Translations under genes and position numbers: made by a program | In this document: in pieces, positions 1-6,184 of the stretch | Layout of the letters: each line of letters begins with the position of its first letter | Position numbering within the stretch: the stretch's first letter is position 1 | Assembly (NCBI GenBank): GCA_902475865.1 | Contig: CABSBK010000054.1 | Coordinates: forward strand, 1-7,164 | DNA: 7,164 nucleotides | Source of the DNA: an uncultured Collinsella sp. | GTDB lineage: Bacteria > Actinomycetota > Coriobacteriia > Coriobacteriales > Coriobacteriaceae | Direction: 5' to 3' | The notes under the pieces: model-generated | Databases searched by the model: none | What the model saw: the letters and a program-made list of their open reading frames with translations, nothing else | What the model was told of the DNA's origin: nothing

Positions 1-96
1 TACCTGATCCTGACGCTCGTGGCGAGCCGCCTGCTCGAAGCCTTTGGCAAAAAGCTCGGCGCCGAGGCCCCTGCCACGCTGCCCAGCTCTAACTAG
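1..96 (+). CDS. Polar amino-acid ABC transporter permease, C-terminal end (partial)
   Basis: Only the last 31 codons are in the window, read in frame from base 1 to a TAG stop at 94-96. The visible tail begins [20 protein letters not shown] and ends in a short Ala/Pro/Ser-rich tail. A hydrophobic last helix followed by a basic, amphipathic 'SRLLE.F.KKL' end is typical of HisM/GlnP-type inner-membrane permeases for polar amino acids. The assignment rests mainly on the neighbour: a GlnQ-like ATPase starts 22 bases downstream on the same strand, the usual permease-ATPase order. The substrate (glutamine, arginine, cystine or other) cannot be told from this fragment. The 5' part of the gene and any substrate-binding protein gene lie outside the window. 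Confidence 0.75.
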   Translation, partial: YLILTLVASRLLEAFGKKLGAEAPATLPSSN

Positions 97-105
97 GCTT
101 AAGAC

Positions 106-112
106 GAGGAGA
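106..112 (+). promoter_or_regulatory. Ribosome binding site that fixes the start of the GlnQ-like ATPase
   Basis: GAGGAGA lies 6 bases before the ATG at 119. The open frame extends upstream to an ATG at 44, but that start falls inside the permease gene and has no comparable Shine-Dalgarno. The 119 start also gives a protein of usual family length. Confidence 0.7.
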
Positions 113-118
113 ATCATC

Positions 119-904
119 ATGGCAGATACCGCCACTACCGGCGTTGCGGCCGCCGCACAGACCAATGAGCCGCTCATCCGCGTCGAGGGCCTGCGCAAGA
201 GCTTCGGTTCGCTCGAGGTGCTCAAGGGCATCGACCTGTCCGTTAACCACGGCGAGGTCGTTACCATCATCGGTGCCTCGGGCTCGGGAAAGTCGACCTT
301 CCTGCGCTGCCTCAACCTGCTCGAGACCCCGGACGCGGGCCACATCTGGTTCCATGGCCAGGACCTCACGGCCGAGCGTTGCAACATTAACAAGCTGCGT
401 GAGGACATCGGCATGGTGTTCCAGGGCTTCAACCTGTTCAACAACATGGACGTGCTCGACAACTGCACGCTTGCGCCCGTCACGCTCAAAAAGATGAGCA
501 AGGCCGAGGCCGAGAAGGTCGCGATGGAGCATCTGACGAGCGTGGGGCTCGAAAAGTTCGCGCACGCCGCCGTGGGTCGCCTGTCCGGTGGTCAAAAGCA
601 GCGCGTGGCCATCGCGCGCGCCCTGTGCATGAATCCGCAGATCATGCTGTTCGACGAGCCGACCTCCGCACTCGACCCCGAGATCGTGGGCGAGGTGCTC
701 GAGGTTATGCGCAAGCTCGCGGCCGACGGCATGACCATGGTCGTCGTCACGCACGAGATGGCCTTTGCCCGCACGGTGTCCGACCGCGTGGTCTTTATGG
801 ACAAGGGCGTGGTACTCGAGGATGCCGCGCCGGCCGAGCTCTTCGGCAACCCCAAGCACCAGCGCACCCGCGAGTTCCTCTCGCGTTATCTCGAGGACAA
901 ATAA
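119..904 (+). CDS. Polar amino-acid ABC transporter ATP-binding protein (GlnQ/HisP type)
   Basis: This is the cytoplasmic ATPase subunit that powers amino-acid import through the permease encoded just upstream. The 261-residue protein has every ABC motif: Walker [10 protein letters not shown] (52-60), Q-loop Gln102 in VFQGFNLF, signature LSGGQKQR (155-162), Walker B IMLFDE (175-180), D-loop SALD (183-186) and switch His212 in THEM. The phrases 'VFQ.FNLF', '[10 protein letters not shown]', '[20 protein letters not shown]' and a C-terminal 'P...RT..FL' are hallmarks of the polar amino-acid (PAAT) subfamily and separate it from LolD/MacB-type ATPases. Only about 240-250 residues are usual; the extra length is a short Ala/Thr-rich N-terminus (residues 1-16). 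It is 22 bases from the permease stop and so probably cotranscribed with it. The family call is firm; the substrate is not determinable here, so no symbol is given. Confidence 0.93.
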   Translation: MADTATTGVAAAAQTNEPLIRVEGLRKSFGSLEVLKGIDLSVNHGEVVTIIGASGSGKSTFLRCLNLLETPDAGHIWFHGQDLTAERCNINKLREDIGMVFQGFNLFNNMDVLDNCTLAPVTLKKMSKAEAEKVAMEHLTSVGLEKFAHAAVGRLSGGQKQRVAIARALCMNPQIMLFDEPTSALDPEIVGEVLEVMRKLAADGMTMVVVTHEMAFARTVSDRVVFMDKGVVLEDAAPAELFGNPKHQRTREFLSRYLEDK

Positions 905-927
905 TCGACCGCAAACGCTTATGTGGC

Positions 928-952
928 AGGGCCGCTCCGGTGGGGCGGCCCT
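928..952 (+). terminator. Strong GC hairpin after the amino-acid ABC genes, terminator-like
   Basis: AGGGCCGCTCC (928-938) pairs with GGGGCGGCCCT (942-952): an 11-bp stem with one T-G wobble and a 3-base GGT loop, starting 23 bases after the ATPase stop. The following bases (CGTCATCAC) are not a T-tract, so it may be an imperfect intrinsic terminator, a partial terminator or an mRNA-stabilising hairpin between this operon and the peptidase gene. Confidence 0.55.
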
Positions 953-976
953 CGTCATCACAATCGAAAGGATGCC

Positions 977-2404
977 ATGGCCGAGGTTTGGCGCTTCTTT
1001 GCGCATGAGGATGATTTTGCCGATTTGGACGAAGCTGGCGCGTGCGAGCGCTTGGGCCGCGTGCTGTCGTTTCCGACTGTCTCGAGCATGGATGCCGAGG
1101 CGGTGGACTGGCAGCCCTTCGACGACCTGCGCGTCTATATGCAGCAGGCCTGGCCGCGCGTGTTTGCGGCGGGCGAGGTCGAGCTTATCGACCATTCGCT
1201 ATTGGTGACGCTTAGCGGTTCTGACCCCGCCCTCAAACCCGTCATGCTCATGGGCCACATGGACGTGGTCCCCGTGGTGCCCGGCACCGAGGCTGACTGG
1301 ACGCATGCCCCCTTTAGTGGCCACGTGGACGACACCTACATTTGGGGTCGCGGCGCTATCGACATGAAGGACCAGGTCGCAGGCATTCTCGAGGCGGTTG
1401 AGTATGCGCTGACGCACGGCTGGGAGCACGAGCGCACGCTGCTGCTCGCCTTTGGCCAGGACGAGGAAACTACGCAGCACGGCGCGGGAGCAATCGGCCG
1501 CGTGCTCGAGGAACGCGGCGTTGAACTTGAATACCTGATCGACGAGGGCGACTACCGTATTGTTTCGGCTGCCGAGTACGGCGCGGGCGAGGGCTGGCTT
1601 ATGCATGCCGACCTTGCCGAGAAGGGCTACGCCGACATCGTGCTCAAGACGAAGAGTGAGGGCGGGCATTCGTCCAACCCCTACGGCGGTACATCGCTCG
1701 AGGTGCTGAGCCGCGCCATCGCCGCAATCTGCGATATCGAGTGGCCGACGCGCGTCACGGACCTGCTTGCCGCACAGCTCGTCGAGCTGGGGCTCTACAC
1801 GGTGGATGAGATTGCCGCCAACGGGGATGCCATTGTCCGCGATTGCCTCGTCAACAACAAGCTCTATCCGCTGGTGACGACCACCTGCGCGCCCACGCAG
1901 ATCGAGGGCGGCAGCACTGGCGCTAACGTGATGCCACAGGATATGTGGGCCAATATCAACTTCCGCATGCTCGAGGGTACGGGCGTGGCCGATGTCGTTA
2001 CCTGCTGCTGCGAGGCCGTTGCCGCGGCGGGCCTTGCCGGACGTGTGGAGGTCGAACTCGGCCCCGGCAGCTCCGAGCCCTCGCCGTCCCCGCGTGTCGG
2101 CGGACCGGGACTTGAGGCCGTTCGCGCCATTGCCGCCCGCTATTTCCGTGATCCAAAGGGGACGGAGGAAAACGGATCATCTACGACGGGCGGGGCTCCT
2201 GTCAGCATCGTCCCCTCAACTGTCATCGGCGCGACCGACGCTGCCAACTATCAGCGCATTTGCTCCGAGTGCATTCGTTTTTCGGCGTTTGTGGTCGACG
2301 ATGACGAGTGCGAGCGCGGTGTCCACGGCACTAACGAGCGCATTACCCGCCGCGCCTACCTCCAGGGTGCCCGCTTCCTCATCGCCTTGCTCCACACGCT
2401 CTAG
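977..2404 (+). CDS. M20 family zinc metallopeptidase, CPS1/PM20D1-like carboxypeptidase
   Basis: A 475-residue probable dinuclear zinc hydrolase. The start at 977 is chosen because GAAAGG (966-971) sits 5 bases upstream; the longer frame from 923 would run through the hairpin at 928-952. Catalytic landmarks are all visible: GHMDVVP (ligand His94, Asp96), GRGAIDMKD (bridging Asp129), GQDEE (general base Glu163, ligand Glu164), LIDEG (ligand Asp189) and GVHGTNERI (ligand His450). The dimerisation/lid domain runs from about residue 215 to 335 and includes GGHSS (His231) and NFRMLEG. The phrases 'F.QDEE', 'DEG..I' and 'EKGY.D..L' most resemble the yeast Cps1/PM20D1 branch, whose members hydrolyse C-terminal residues from peptides or N-acyl amino acids; the actual substrate is unknown. 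No signal peptide is seen, so it is probably cytoplasmic. A run of three Cys (343-345) is odd but not a known motif. It follows an amino-acid importer, which suggests, without proving, a role in amino-acid nutrition. Confidence 0.88.
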   Translation: MAEVWRFFAHEDDFADLDEAGACERLGRVLSFPTVSSMDAEAVDWQPFDDLRVYMQQAWPRVFAAGEVELIDHSLLVTLSGSDPALKPVMLMGHMDVVPVVPGTEADWTHAPFSGHVDDTYIWGRGAIDMKDQVAGILEAVEYALTHGWEHERTLLLAFGQDEETTQHGAGAIGRVLEERGVELEYLIDEGDYRIVSAAEYGAGEGWLMHADLAEKGYADIVLKTKSEGGHSSNPYGGTSLEVLSRAIAAICDIEWPTRVTDLLAAQLVELGLYTVDEIAANGDAIVRDCLVNNKLYPLVTTTCAPTQIEGGSTGANVMPQDMWANINFRMLEGTGVADVVTCCCEAVAAAGLAGRVEVELGPGSSEPSPSPRVGGPGLEAVRAIAARYFRDPKGTEENGSSTTGGAPVSIVPSTVIGATDAANYQRICSECIRFSAFVVDDDECERGVHGTNERITRRAYLQGARFLIALLHTL

Positions 2405-2410
2405 AATGTG

Positions 2411-2431
2411 ACAAAGCGACAGTCCCTTTGT
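2411..2431. repeat. Imperfect 21-bp palindrome just after the peptidase gene
   Basis: ACAAAG (2411-2416) and CTTTGT (2426-2431) are perfect inverted arms, with GAC/GTC (2418-2420 / 2422-2424) nested inside around a single central A; the only mismatch is C against C. It starts 6 bases after the peptidase stop. It may act as a weak terminator or be part of a dispersed intergenic repeat; the short centre suits DNA symmetry better than an RNA hairpin. Confidence 0.5.
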
Positions 2432-2433
2432 TG

Positions 2434-2485
2434 GCCGTTGGGAACGTTCTTAAACGACTAGTCATTAAGGAACATACCCAACGGC
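2434..2485. repeat. 52-bp imperfect inverted repeat in the peptidase-prfA gap
   Basis: GCCGTTGGG (2434-2442) pairs with CCCAACGGC (2477-2485). After a 3-base mismatch the pairing resumes with GTTC (2446-2449) to GAAC (2470-2473) and, past a one-base bulge, TTAA to TTAA. The centre (2456-2463) is GACTAGTC, itself a perfect palindrome. No T-tract follows, so a simple intrinsic terminator is unlikely. The element begins 3 bases after the preceding 21-bp palindrome, and the two may form one composite unit. Confidence 0.6.
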
Positions 2486-2534
2486 TACGTCTACTCATTC
2501 CGTGCGGGTTATATGCAGGTTTGTCTGCGCACGC

Positions 2535-2540
2535 TATCAT
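2535..2540 (+). promoter_or_regulatory. Possible -10 element of the prfA promoter
   Basis: TATCAT matches the TATAAT consensus at five of six positions. The hexamer 17 bases upstream (TATGCA, 2512-2517) matches TTGACA at only three positions. It is the best candidate seen in the gap but weak, and no transcription data support it. Confidence 0.25.
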
Positions 2541-2581
2541 GTATGGGTTAGACCGCAACTATGTACCCCACACGCGAAGGG

Positions 2582-2614
2582 ATGCGCATGTATCTGAAGA
2601 TCGACATGTTCTAG
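2582..2614 (+). CDS. Possible leader mini-ORF ending in UAG, upstream of prfA
   Basis: A short frame encodes MRMYLKIDMF and stops at TAG (2612-2614), 81 bases before the prfA start. A GAAGGG (2576-2581) lies 6 bases before the second ATG (2588), which would give an 8-residue peptide, MYLKIDMF. UAG is read only by release factor 1, the product of the next gene, so a leader of this kind could in principle sense RF1 levels. A frame this short arises easily by chance, so translation is unproven. Confidence 0.2.
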   Translation: MRMYLKIDMF

Positions 2615-2681
2615 CTGGGCTTACCCCCGCAGTGGCGCCATGCGCCCCATCAACTCTGCCGATTTTCATCTTCACGCATAT

Positions 2682-2688
2682 AAAGGAG
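2682..2688 (+). promoter_or_regulatory. Ribosome binding site of prfA
   Basis: AAAGGAG is a near-consensus Shine-Dalgarno 7 bases before the ATG at 2696 and supports that start over any in the other frames crossing this region. Confidence 0.8.
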
Positions 2689-2695
2689 TCCTGCC

Positions 2696-3763
2696 ATGCG
2701 CGACAAGCTCGAAAAGATCATCAAGGCCTACGAGGAGCTCGAGAAGAAGCTGTCCGACCCGGCCGTCGCCTCCGACATCAAGGAGTTCACGCGTCTCAAC
2801 AAGGAGTACGCGCACCAGTCCGACCTCATTGCTGCCTCGCGCGAGTACATCGGCGCGCTCGACGACATCGAGGCTGCCAAGGAAATGCTCCACGATACTA
2901 CCGATGCCGATGAGAAGGAGATGCTCCAGATGGACATCTCCGAAAACGAGGCCAAGCTTCCCCAGCTCGAGGAAGACATCAAGTACATGCTCATCCCGAG
3001 CGACCCCAACGACGACAAGAACACCATCGTCGAGATCCGCTCCGCCGCCGGTGGCGACGAGGCGGCCATCTTCGCCGGCGACCTGTACAAGATGTACCAG
3101 CGCTTTTGCGAGTCGCGTGGCTGGAAGACCACCGTGCTCGATTCCAGTCCCAGCGAGGCCGGCGGCTTTAAGTCCATCGAGTTCAAGGTCGAGGGTGACC
3201 GCGTCTACTCCGTCATGAAGTTCGAGTCCGGCGTGCACCGTGTCCAGCGCGTTCCCAAGACCGAGTCCCAGGGCCGCATCCAGACCTCCACGGCAACCGT
3301 CGCAGTGCTTCCCGAGGCCGAGGAGATTGACGTCCAGATCAACCAGTCCGACCTGCGTATCGACACTTACTGCGCTTCGGGCCCTGGCGGTCAGTGCGTT
3401 AACACCACCTACTCCGCCGTGCGTATCACTCACCTGCCCACCAACACCGTGGTGCAGTCGCAGGAGCAGCGCTCCCAGATCCAGAACCGCGAGGTCTGCA
3501 TGCAGATGCTGCGTGCCCGTCTGTACGAGATGGAACTCGAGAAGCAGCAGGCCGAGCTCGGCGCCGAGCGCCAGAGCCAGATCGGCCACGGCAACCGTTC
3601 CGAGAAGATCCGTACCTACAACCAGCCCCAGGACCGCGTGACCGATCACCGCATCGGCTTCAACTCCACCTACAACGGCGTTCTTCTGGGCGACCAGCTC
3701 GGCACCGTGATCGAGGCACTCGCCGCCGCCGAGCGAGCCGAGAAGCTGGCACAAGCAGTTTAA
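2696..3763 (+). CDS. prfA: Peptide chain release factor 1
   Basis: RF1 reads UAA and UAG in the ribosomal A site and triggers peptidyl-tRNA hydrolysis. The 355-residue length is normal. Order: an N-terminal helical domain 1 (about 1-100, charged coiled-coil-like), the 'RSAAGGDEAAIFAGDLYKMY' block (115-134), the decoding domain with HRVQRV and the tripeptide PKT (187-189), the catalytic GGQ (231-233) followed by VNTTYSAVRITHLPT, and the C-terminal RTYNQPQDRVTDHRIG block (306-321). PKT fits the RF1 P-x-T tripeptide, not the RF2 SPF. Two deviations stand out. Gln196 occupies the place of a usually conserved His (GRIHTS in well-studied RF1s) that contacts the stop codon, and Cys234 follows GGQ where His is common. 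Gln233 is the expected PrmC methylation site, but no prmC gene follows; the gene ends in TAA and a hairpin, and looks monocistronic. Confidence 0.97.
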   Translation: MRDKLEKIIKAYEELEKKLSDPAVASDIKEFTRLNKEYAHQSDLIAASREYIGALDDIEAAKEMLHDTTDADEKEMLQMDISENEAKLPQLEEDIKYMLIPSDPNDDKNTIVEIRSAAGGDEAAIFAGDLYKMYQRFCESRGWKTTVLDSSPSEAGGFKSIEFKVEGDRVYSVMKFESGVHRVQRVPKTESQGRIQTSTATVAVLPEAEEIDVQINQSDLRIDTYCASGPGGQCVNTTYSAVRITHLPTNTVVQSQEQRSQIQNREVCMQMLRARLYEMELEKQQAELGAERQSQIGHGNRSEKIRTYNQPQDRVTDHRIGFNSTYNGVLLGDQLGTVIEALAAAERAEKLAQAV

Positions 3764-3764
3764 A

Positions 3765-3790
3765 TTACGGCGTTTTACCAAACGCCGTAA
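3765..3790 (+). terminator. Perfect 11-bp hairpin directly after prfA
   Basis: TTACGGCGTTT (3765-3775) and AAACGCCGTAA (3780-3790) are perfectly complementary around a 4-base TACC loop, starting 2 bases after the prfA stop. On the + strand no T-tract follows; read from the minus strand it is followed by TTTAAA. Placed between convergent genes it may serve both directions, though it is a non-canonical terminator for prfA. Confidence 0.6.
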
Positions 3791-3807
3791 CGGCTCGACG
3801 CTGCAAA

Positions 3808-3899
3808 CGCCCCTAAGCGGCAATCTGACGTTCAATCGTCGGTCGCGTACCGAAGTACGCTTCCCTCCTCTTTCACGTCACCTTGCTCGCCTAGGGGCG
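3808..3899 (-). ncRNA. Nested 92-base fold between convergent genes; candidate structured RNA or palindromic element
   Basis: Three coaxial inverted repeats are nested: outer CGCCCCTA (3808-3815) with TAGGGGCG (3892-3899), extended by GCG/CGC and GCAA/TTGC; middle TGACGT (3826-3831) with ACGTCA (3875-3880); inner GCGTAC (3845-3850) with GTACGC (3855-3860). Read on the minus strand the apical loop is TTCG closed by C-G, the extra-stable UUCG tetraloop, which suggests the RNA form is made from the minus strand, in the 3' region of the FtsX operon. The internal loop carries a purine run, GAAAGAGGAGGGAA, opposite GACCGACGATTGA. It could be a 3'-UTR element, a terminator-associated structure or a copy of a dispersed palindromic repeat. 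No known RNA family is recognised, so the ncRNA label is provisional. Confidence 0.45.
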
Positions 3900-3946
3900 C
3901 TTTCGCTGACTTATGCTCAACCTGCGATTGTTTTACTTTAGGCCGC

Positions 3947-6184
3947 CTATTCGCTGTAGCGGGTGGCGATGGCAGCCTGCACCATTCCGGCGCTCATGAG
4001 GTAGGTCACCAGGAAGTAGCCACCGTATGCTGCCAGGAAGATTACACAGGTGAGGCCCACGGTGCCGCCGATGCTCATATTTCCGAATATGCTCACCAGC
4101 TCGATGATCACCTTAAGTGCCACAAAGGAGTGCGCCAGGCCCACTGCCAGAGGGAACAGGAAGAACACCGCTTGCTGCGCCATCACCGAATGGCGAATCT
4201 GGCGGTCCTCACAGCCGATCTGTGCCAGCACACGATAGCTGCGGCTGCCGTCGGCCACGTTGGAGAGTTGCTGGATCGACAGAATCGCCGCGCATGCAAC
4301 GAGCAATACAAAGCCGATGTAAATGGCTAGGTAGCTAATAAGACCGTTCATTTGCGCTGCTTGCGTGTACATCTCGGAGCGCGTGATGAAGGTTCCCCAC
4401 GACCCCGGCTCCTTGCCGTCAACGAGCAGATTGTCGAGCACAGTGTATTTAATACTCTCGTCTGCCTCGGTCGTATCCATCCCCTGTTTGTAGTTAACGA
4501 GCAGACTACTGGAATACGGCTGCAGATTAAGTTGGGACAACAGCTCGTCGGCAACGACGACGGTACCCCCATTACTGCCCATCGCCGAGTTGGCGATGGC
4601 CGCCGTATCTTCGTCCGACTTATCGGTTGCGGGCTTGAGCGTATGCCCGCCCAAGGTAAGGGTATGGCCGCCAGCCATATACTTGGTGTACAGGTCGACC
4701 AGCTCGCCGCCCATATCACACGTGAGCAGATACTGGTCGTGACCGATGTGCACCGGCTCCTCGCCCATCATCTGGCGCAGTTTGTTGTACTGGCTCGCCG
4801 GCGTCACAAACAGACCCATCGCATCGGCATTGCTACCCCCGAACGCCTTGGGAAGCTTTTCGCCCATGGCCTTGCACATTTCACTTGGAGTCACCGAAGG
4901 ATCCGAACCGCCAAGCGGGTAACTCAGATACGAATCGATCTGCACATGCTCACCGGCAACATCGGCAATATTGACCTTCTTGCCGGTCTCGTCGTTGTTG
5001 TCCGCCGACTTGCCTTTAATACCGTCTGCAACGTTATCGGGGTCGACACGATCGCCGTGCCATGCGGAGTACAAATCGACCGTACTATCGGCCAGCACCA
5101 TGCGATCGGCCTCAGACGGATTGACATACTCTTTGTAGTAGTCGAGCGTATCGGGCGTGTAATAGACATACGTCTGCGACATGTCGGCCGGATTATAGCG
5201 CTCCAGGTTTTCGTTCATCACGTTGGCAATCGACATACCGCACGTCACCGAGGTGATGGCCAAAAACAGGAGCATCGCGATGACGCCCATCGAAAAGCAC
5301 ACCGTGTTGACCTTGGCCGCAAGCTGGCGCACGGTAAACATGTTGAGGCCGCGCCAATACACGCCGCGCAGGCTCTGCAGCAGCTTAATGAGCATGCCCG
5401 AGAGTCCCCAGAACAGGGCAAAGGTGCCCACGGTAACCATAGCGGTTGTAATACCAAACTGGTTCATGGCCTCTTGCAGCTTGCTGTCCGTCGCGGTTAG
5501 CGGGAACCCATCACGTAGCAGACGGTAATAGGCCACGCCCACAAGCACCACGCCCACGGCAAAGATGGCAATCGCGATCCAGGGGTTGCGTGTCTTGATG
5601 CTCTCGTTGCGACGCTCGGCACCCATAAGCTCGATGAGTTTGGTACGACGCACGGCGCGAAGGTTCAGCAGTAGCGTGAGCACAAACATTACGAGCATGC
5701 AGGCAAGGGTCAGATTGAACGCATGCACCGAGAAAAAGAAGTGGAAATTGGCGATCTGTGTCTTAAAGAGCGAGGCCGTAAAGAACGTCATGAGCTGGGA
5801 GAGTCCCACACCCAGCACAATGCCGGCGACAAAGGCGCCGACCGAGACAATCACCGTCTCGAGCGCCATGATCGTGGCGACGCGCCCGCGCCCCATGCCG
5901 AGCACCTGGTACAGGCCAAACTCCTTCTTGCGGCGTTTCATGATGAAGTTATTGGCATACACCATCAAAAAGGCCATGACACCGGCCAAAAAGTACGTCA
6001 GGTCGCCGAGCATGCTGCCCATTACCTGCGCCAAGCCCTCTTCATCGATTCCGGCGATGTCAACCTGCATCGAGATGGTGTTAAAGGCATAGAAGACCGT
6101 GACGCCCAGGGTGAGCGTCAAAAGGTAGACGAGGTAGTCGCGGCCGGCGCGGCGGACGTTGCCCCAAGCGAGTTTACAGAGCAT
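3947..6184 (-). CDS. FtsX-family ABC transporter permease, BceB-like, with large external domain
   Basis: A 745-residue membrane protein that pairs with the ATPase encoded just upstream. Hydrophobic segments lie at about residues 18-38, 60-80, 105-130, 155-178, 202-220, 245-268, 295-320, 615-637, 670-697 and 706-731. Ten helices with one large outside domain (about 321-612) between helices 7 and 8 is the BceB architecture. FtsX-type signatures are visible at KKEFGLYQVLGMGRGRV (86-102) and SYRVLAQIGCEDRQI (649-663). BceB-type permeases bind or remove peptide antibiotics and signal to a histidine kinase; here the ligand is unknown. The protein is about 100 residues longer than B. subtilis BceB, mostly in the external domain. 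The ATG at 6184 is chosen because GGTGAGG lies just before it, homologues typically begin 'ML.KLA..N', and it overlaps the ATPase stop by 11 bases (translational coupling). An in-frame GTG at 6196 would add four residues but lacks a good Shine-Dalgarno. Confidence 0.88.
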   Translation of the reverse strand: MLCKLAWGNVRRAGRDYLVYLLTLTLGVTVFYAFNTISMQVDIAGIDEEGLAQVMGSMLGDLTYFLAGVMAFLMVYANNFIMKRRKKEFGLYQVLGMGRGRVATIMALETVIVSVGAFVAGIVLGVGLSQLMTFFTASLFKTQIANFHFFFSVHAFNLTLACMLVMFVLTLLLNLRAVRRTKLIELMGAERRNESIKTRNPWIAIAIFAVGVVLVGVAYYRLLRDGFPLTATDSKLQEAMNQFGITTAMVTVGTFALFWGLSGMLIKLLQSLRGVYWRGLNMFTVRQLAAKVNTVCFSMGVIAMLLFLAITSVTCGMSIANVMNENLERYNPADMSQTYVYYTPDTLDYYKEYVNPSEADRMVLADSTVDLYSAWHGDRVDPDNVADGIKGKSADNNDETGKKVNIADVAGEHVQIDSYLSYPLGGSDPSVTPSEMCKAMGEKLPKAFGGSNADAMGLFVTPASQYNKLRQMMGEEPVHIGHDQYLLTCDMGGELVDLYTKYMAGGHTLTLGGHTLKPATDKSDEDTAAIANSAMGSNGGTVVVADELLSQLNLQPYSSSLLVNYKQGMDTTEADESIKYTVLDNLLVDGKEPGSWGTFITRSEMYTQAAQMNGLISYLAIYIGFVLLVACAAILSIQQLSNVADGSRSYRVLAQIGCEDRQIRHSVMAQQAVFFLFPLAVGLAHSFVALKVIIELVSIFGNMSIGGTVGLTCVIFLAAYGGYFLVTYLMSAGMVQAAIATRYSE

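Larger units (their letters stand above)
2405..2695. other. Gene-free interval before prfA
   Basis: No convincing protein gene is seen in these 291 bases; longer frames crossing it lack a family-like sequence and run into prfA in another frame. It holds the two inverted repeats above, a weak promoter candidate, a possible 8- to 10-codon leader ORF, a small GGCGC-CAT-GCGCC hairpin (2634-2646) and the prfA ribosome binding site. The rpmE gene that precedes prfA in many bacteria is absent here. Confidence 0.6.

Noticed and set aside
44..118. Upstream start for the GlnQ-like ATPase at 44
   Set aside because: It would overlap the permease coding end by 53 bases, lacks a Shine-Dalgarno, and adds an Arg/Pro-rich N-terminus unlike the family; the start at 119 has GAGGAGA in place.
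923..976. Upstream start for the peptidase at 923
   Set aside because: It would translate through the strong hairpin 928-952; the ATG at 977 has GAAAGG at good spacing.
89..1195. Long minus-strand open frame (368 codons) across the ABC ATPase and peptidase genes
   Set aside because: It is antisense to well-supported genes on the + strand, has no recognisable family, and is His/Arg/Leu-rich, as expected for shadow frames in GC-rich DNA.
2003..2011. Three consecutive Cys codons (TGC x3) in the peptidase as a metal or redox motif
   Set aside because: The Cys run lies in the lid domain, away from the zinc ligands, and matches no known motif; noted only as an oddity.
2428..2913. 161-codon plus-strand frame running from the gap into prfA
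   Set aside because: It overlaps prfA out of frame, has no plausible ribosome binding site, and its first part covers the inverted repeat.
2672..3835. Minus-strand open frame (387 codons) opposite prfA
   Set aside because: A Leu/Val/Gly/His-rich shadow of a highly conserved RF1 gene; no family signature or ribosome binding site seen.
4352..5500. Plus-strand open frame (382 codons) opposite the FtsX permease
   Set aside because: It lies wholly antisense to the permease external domain and helices and is His/Arg-rich, without domain features.
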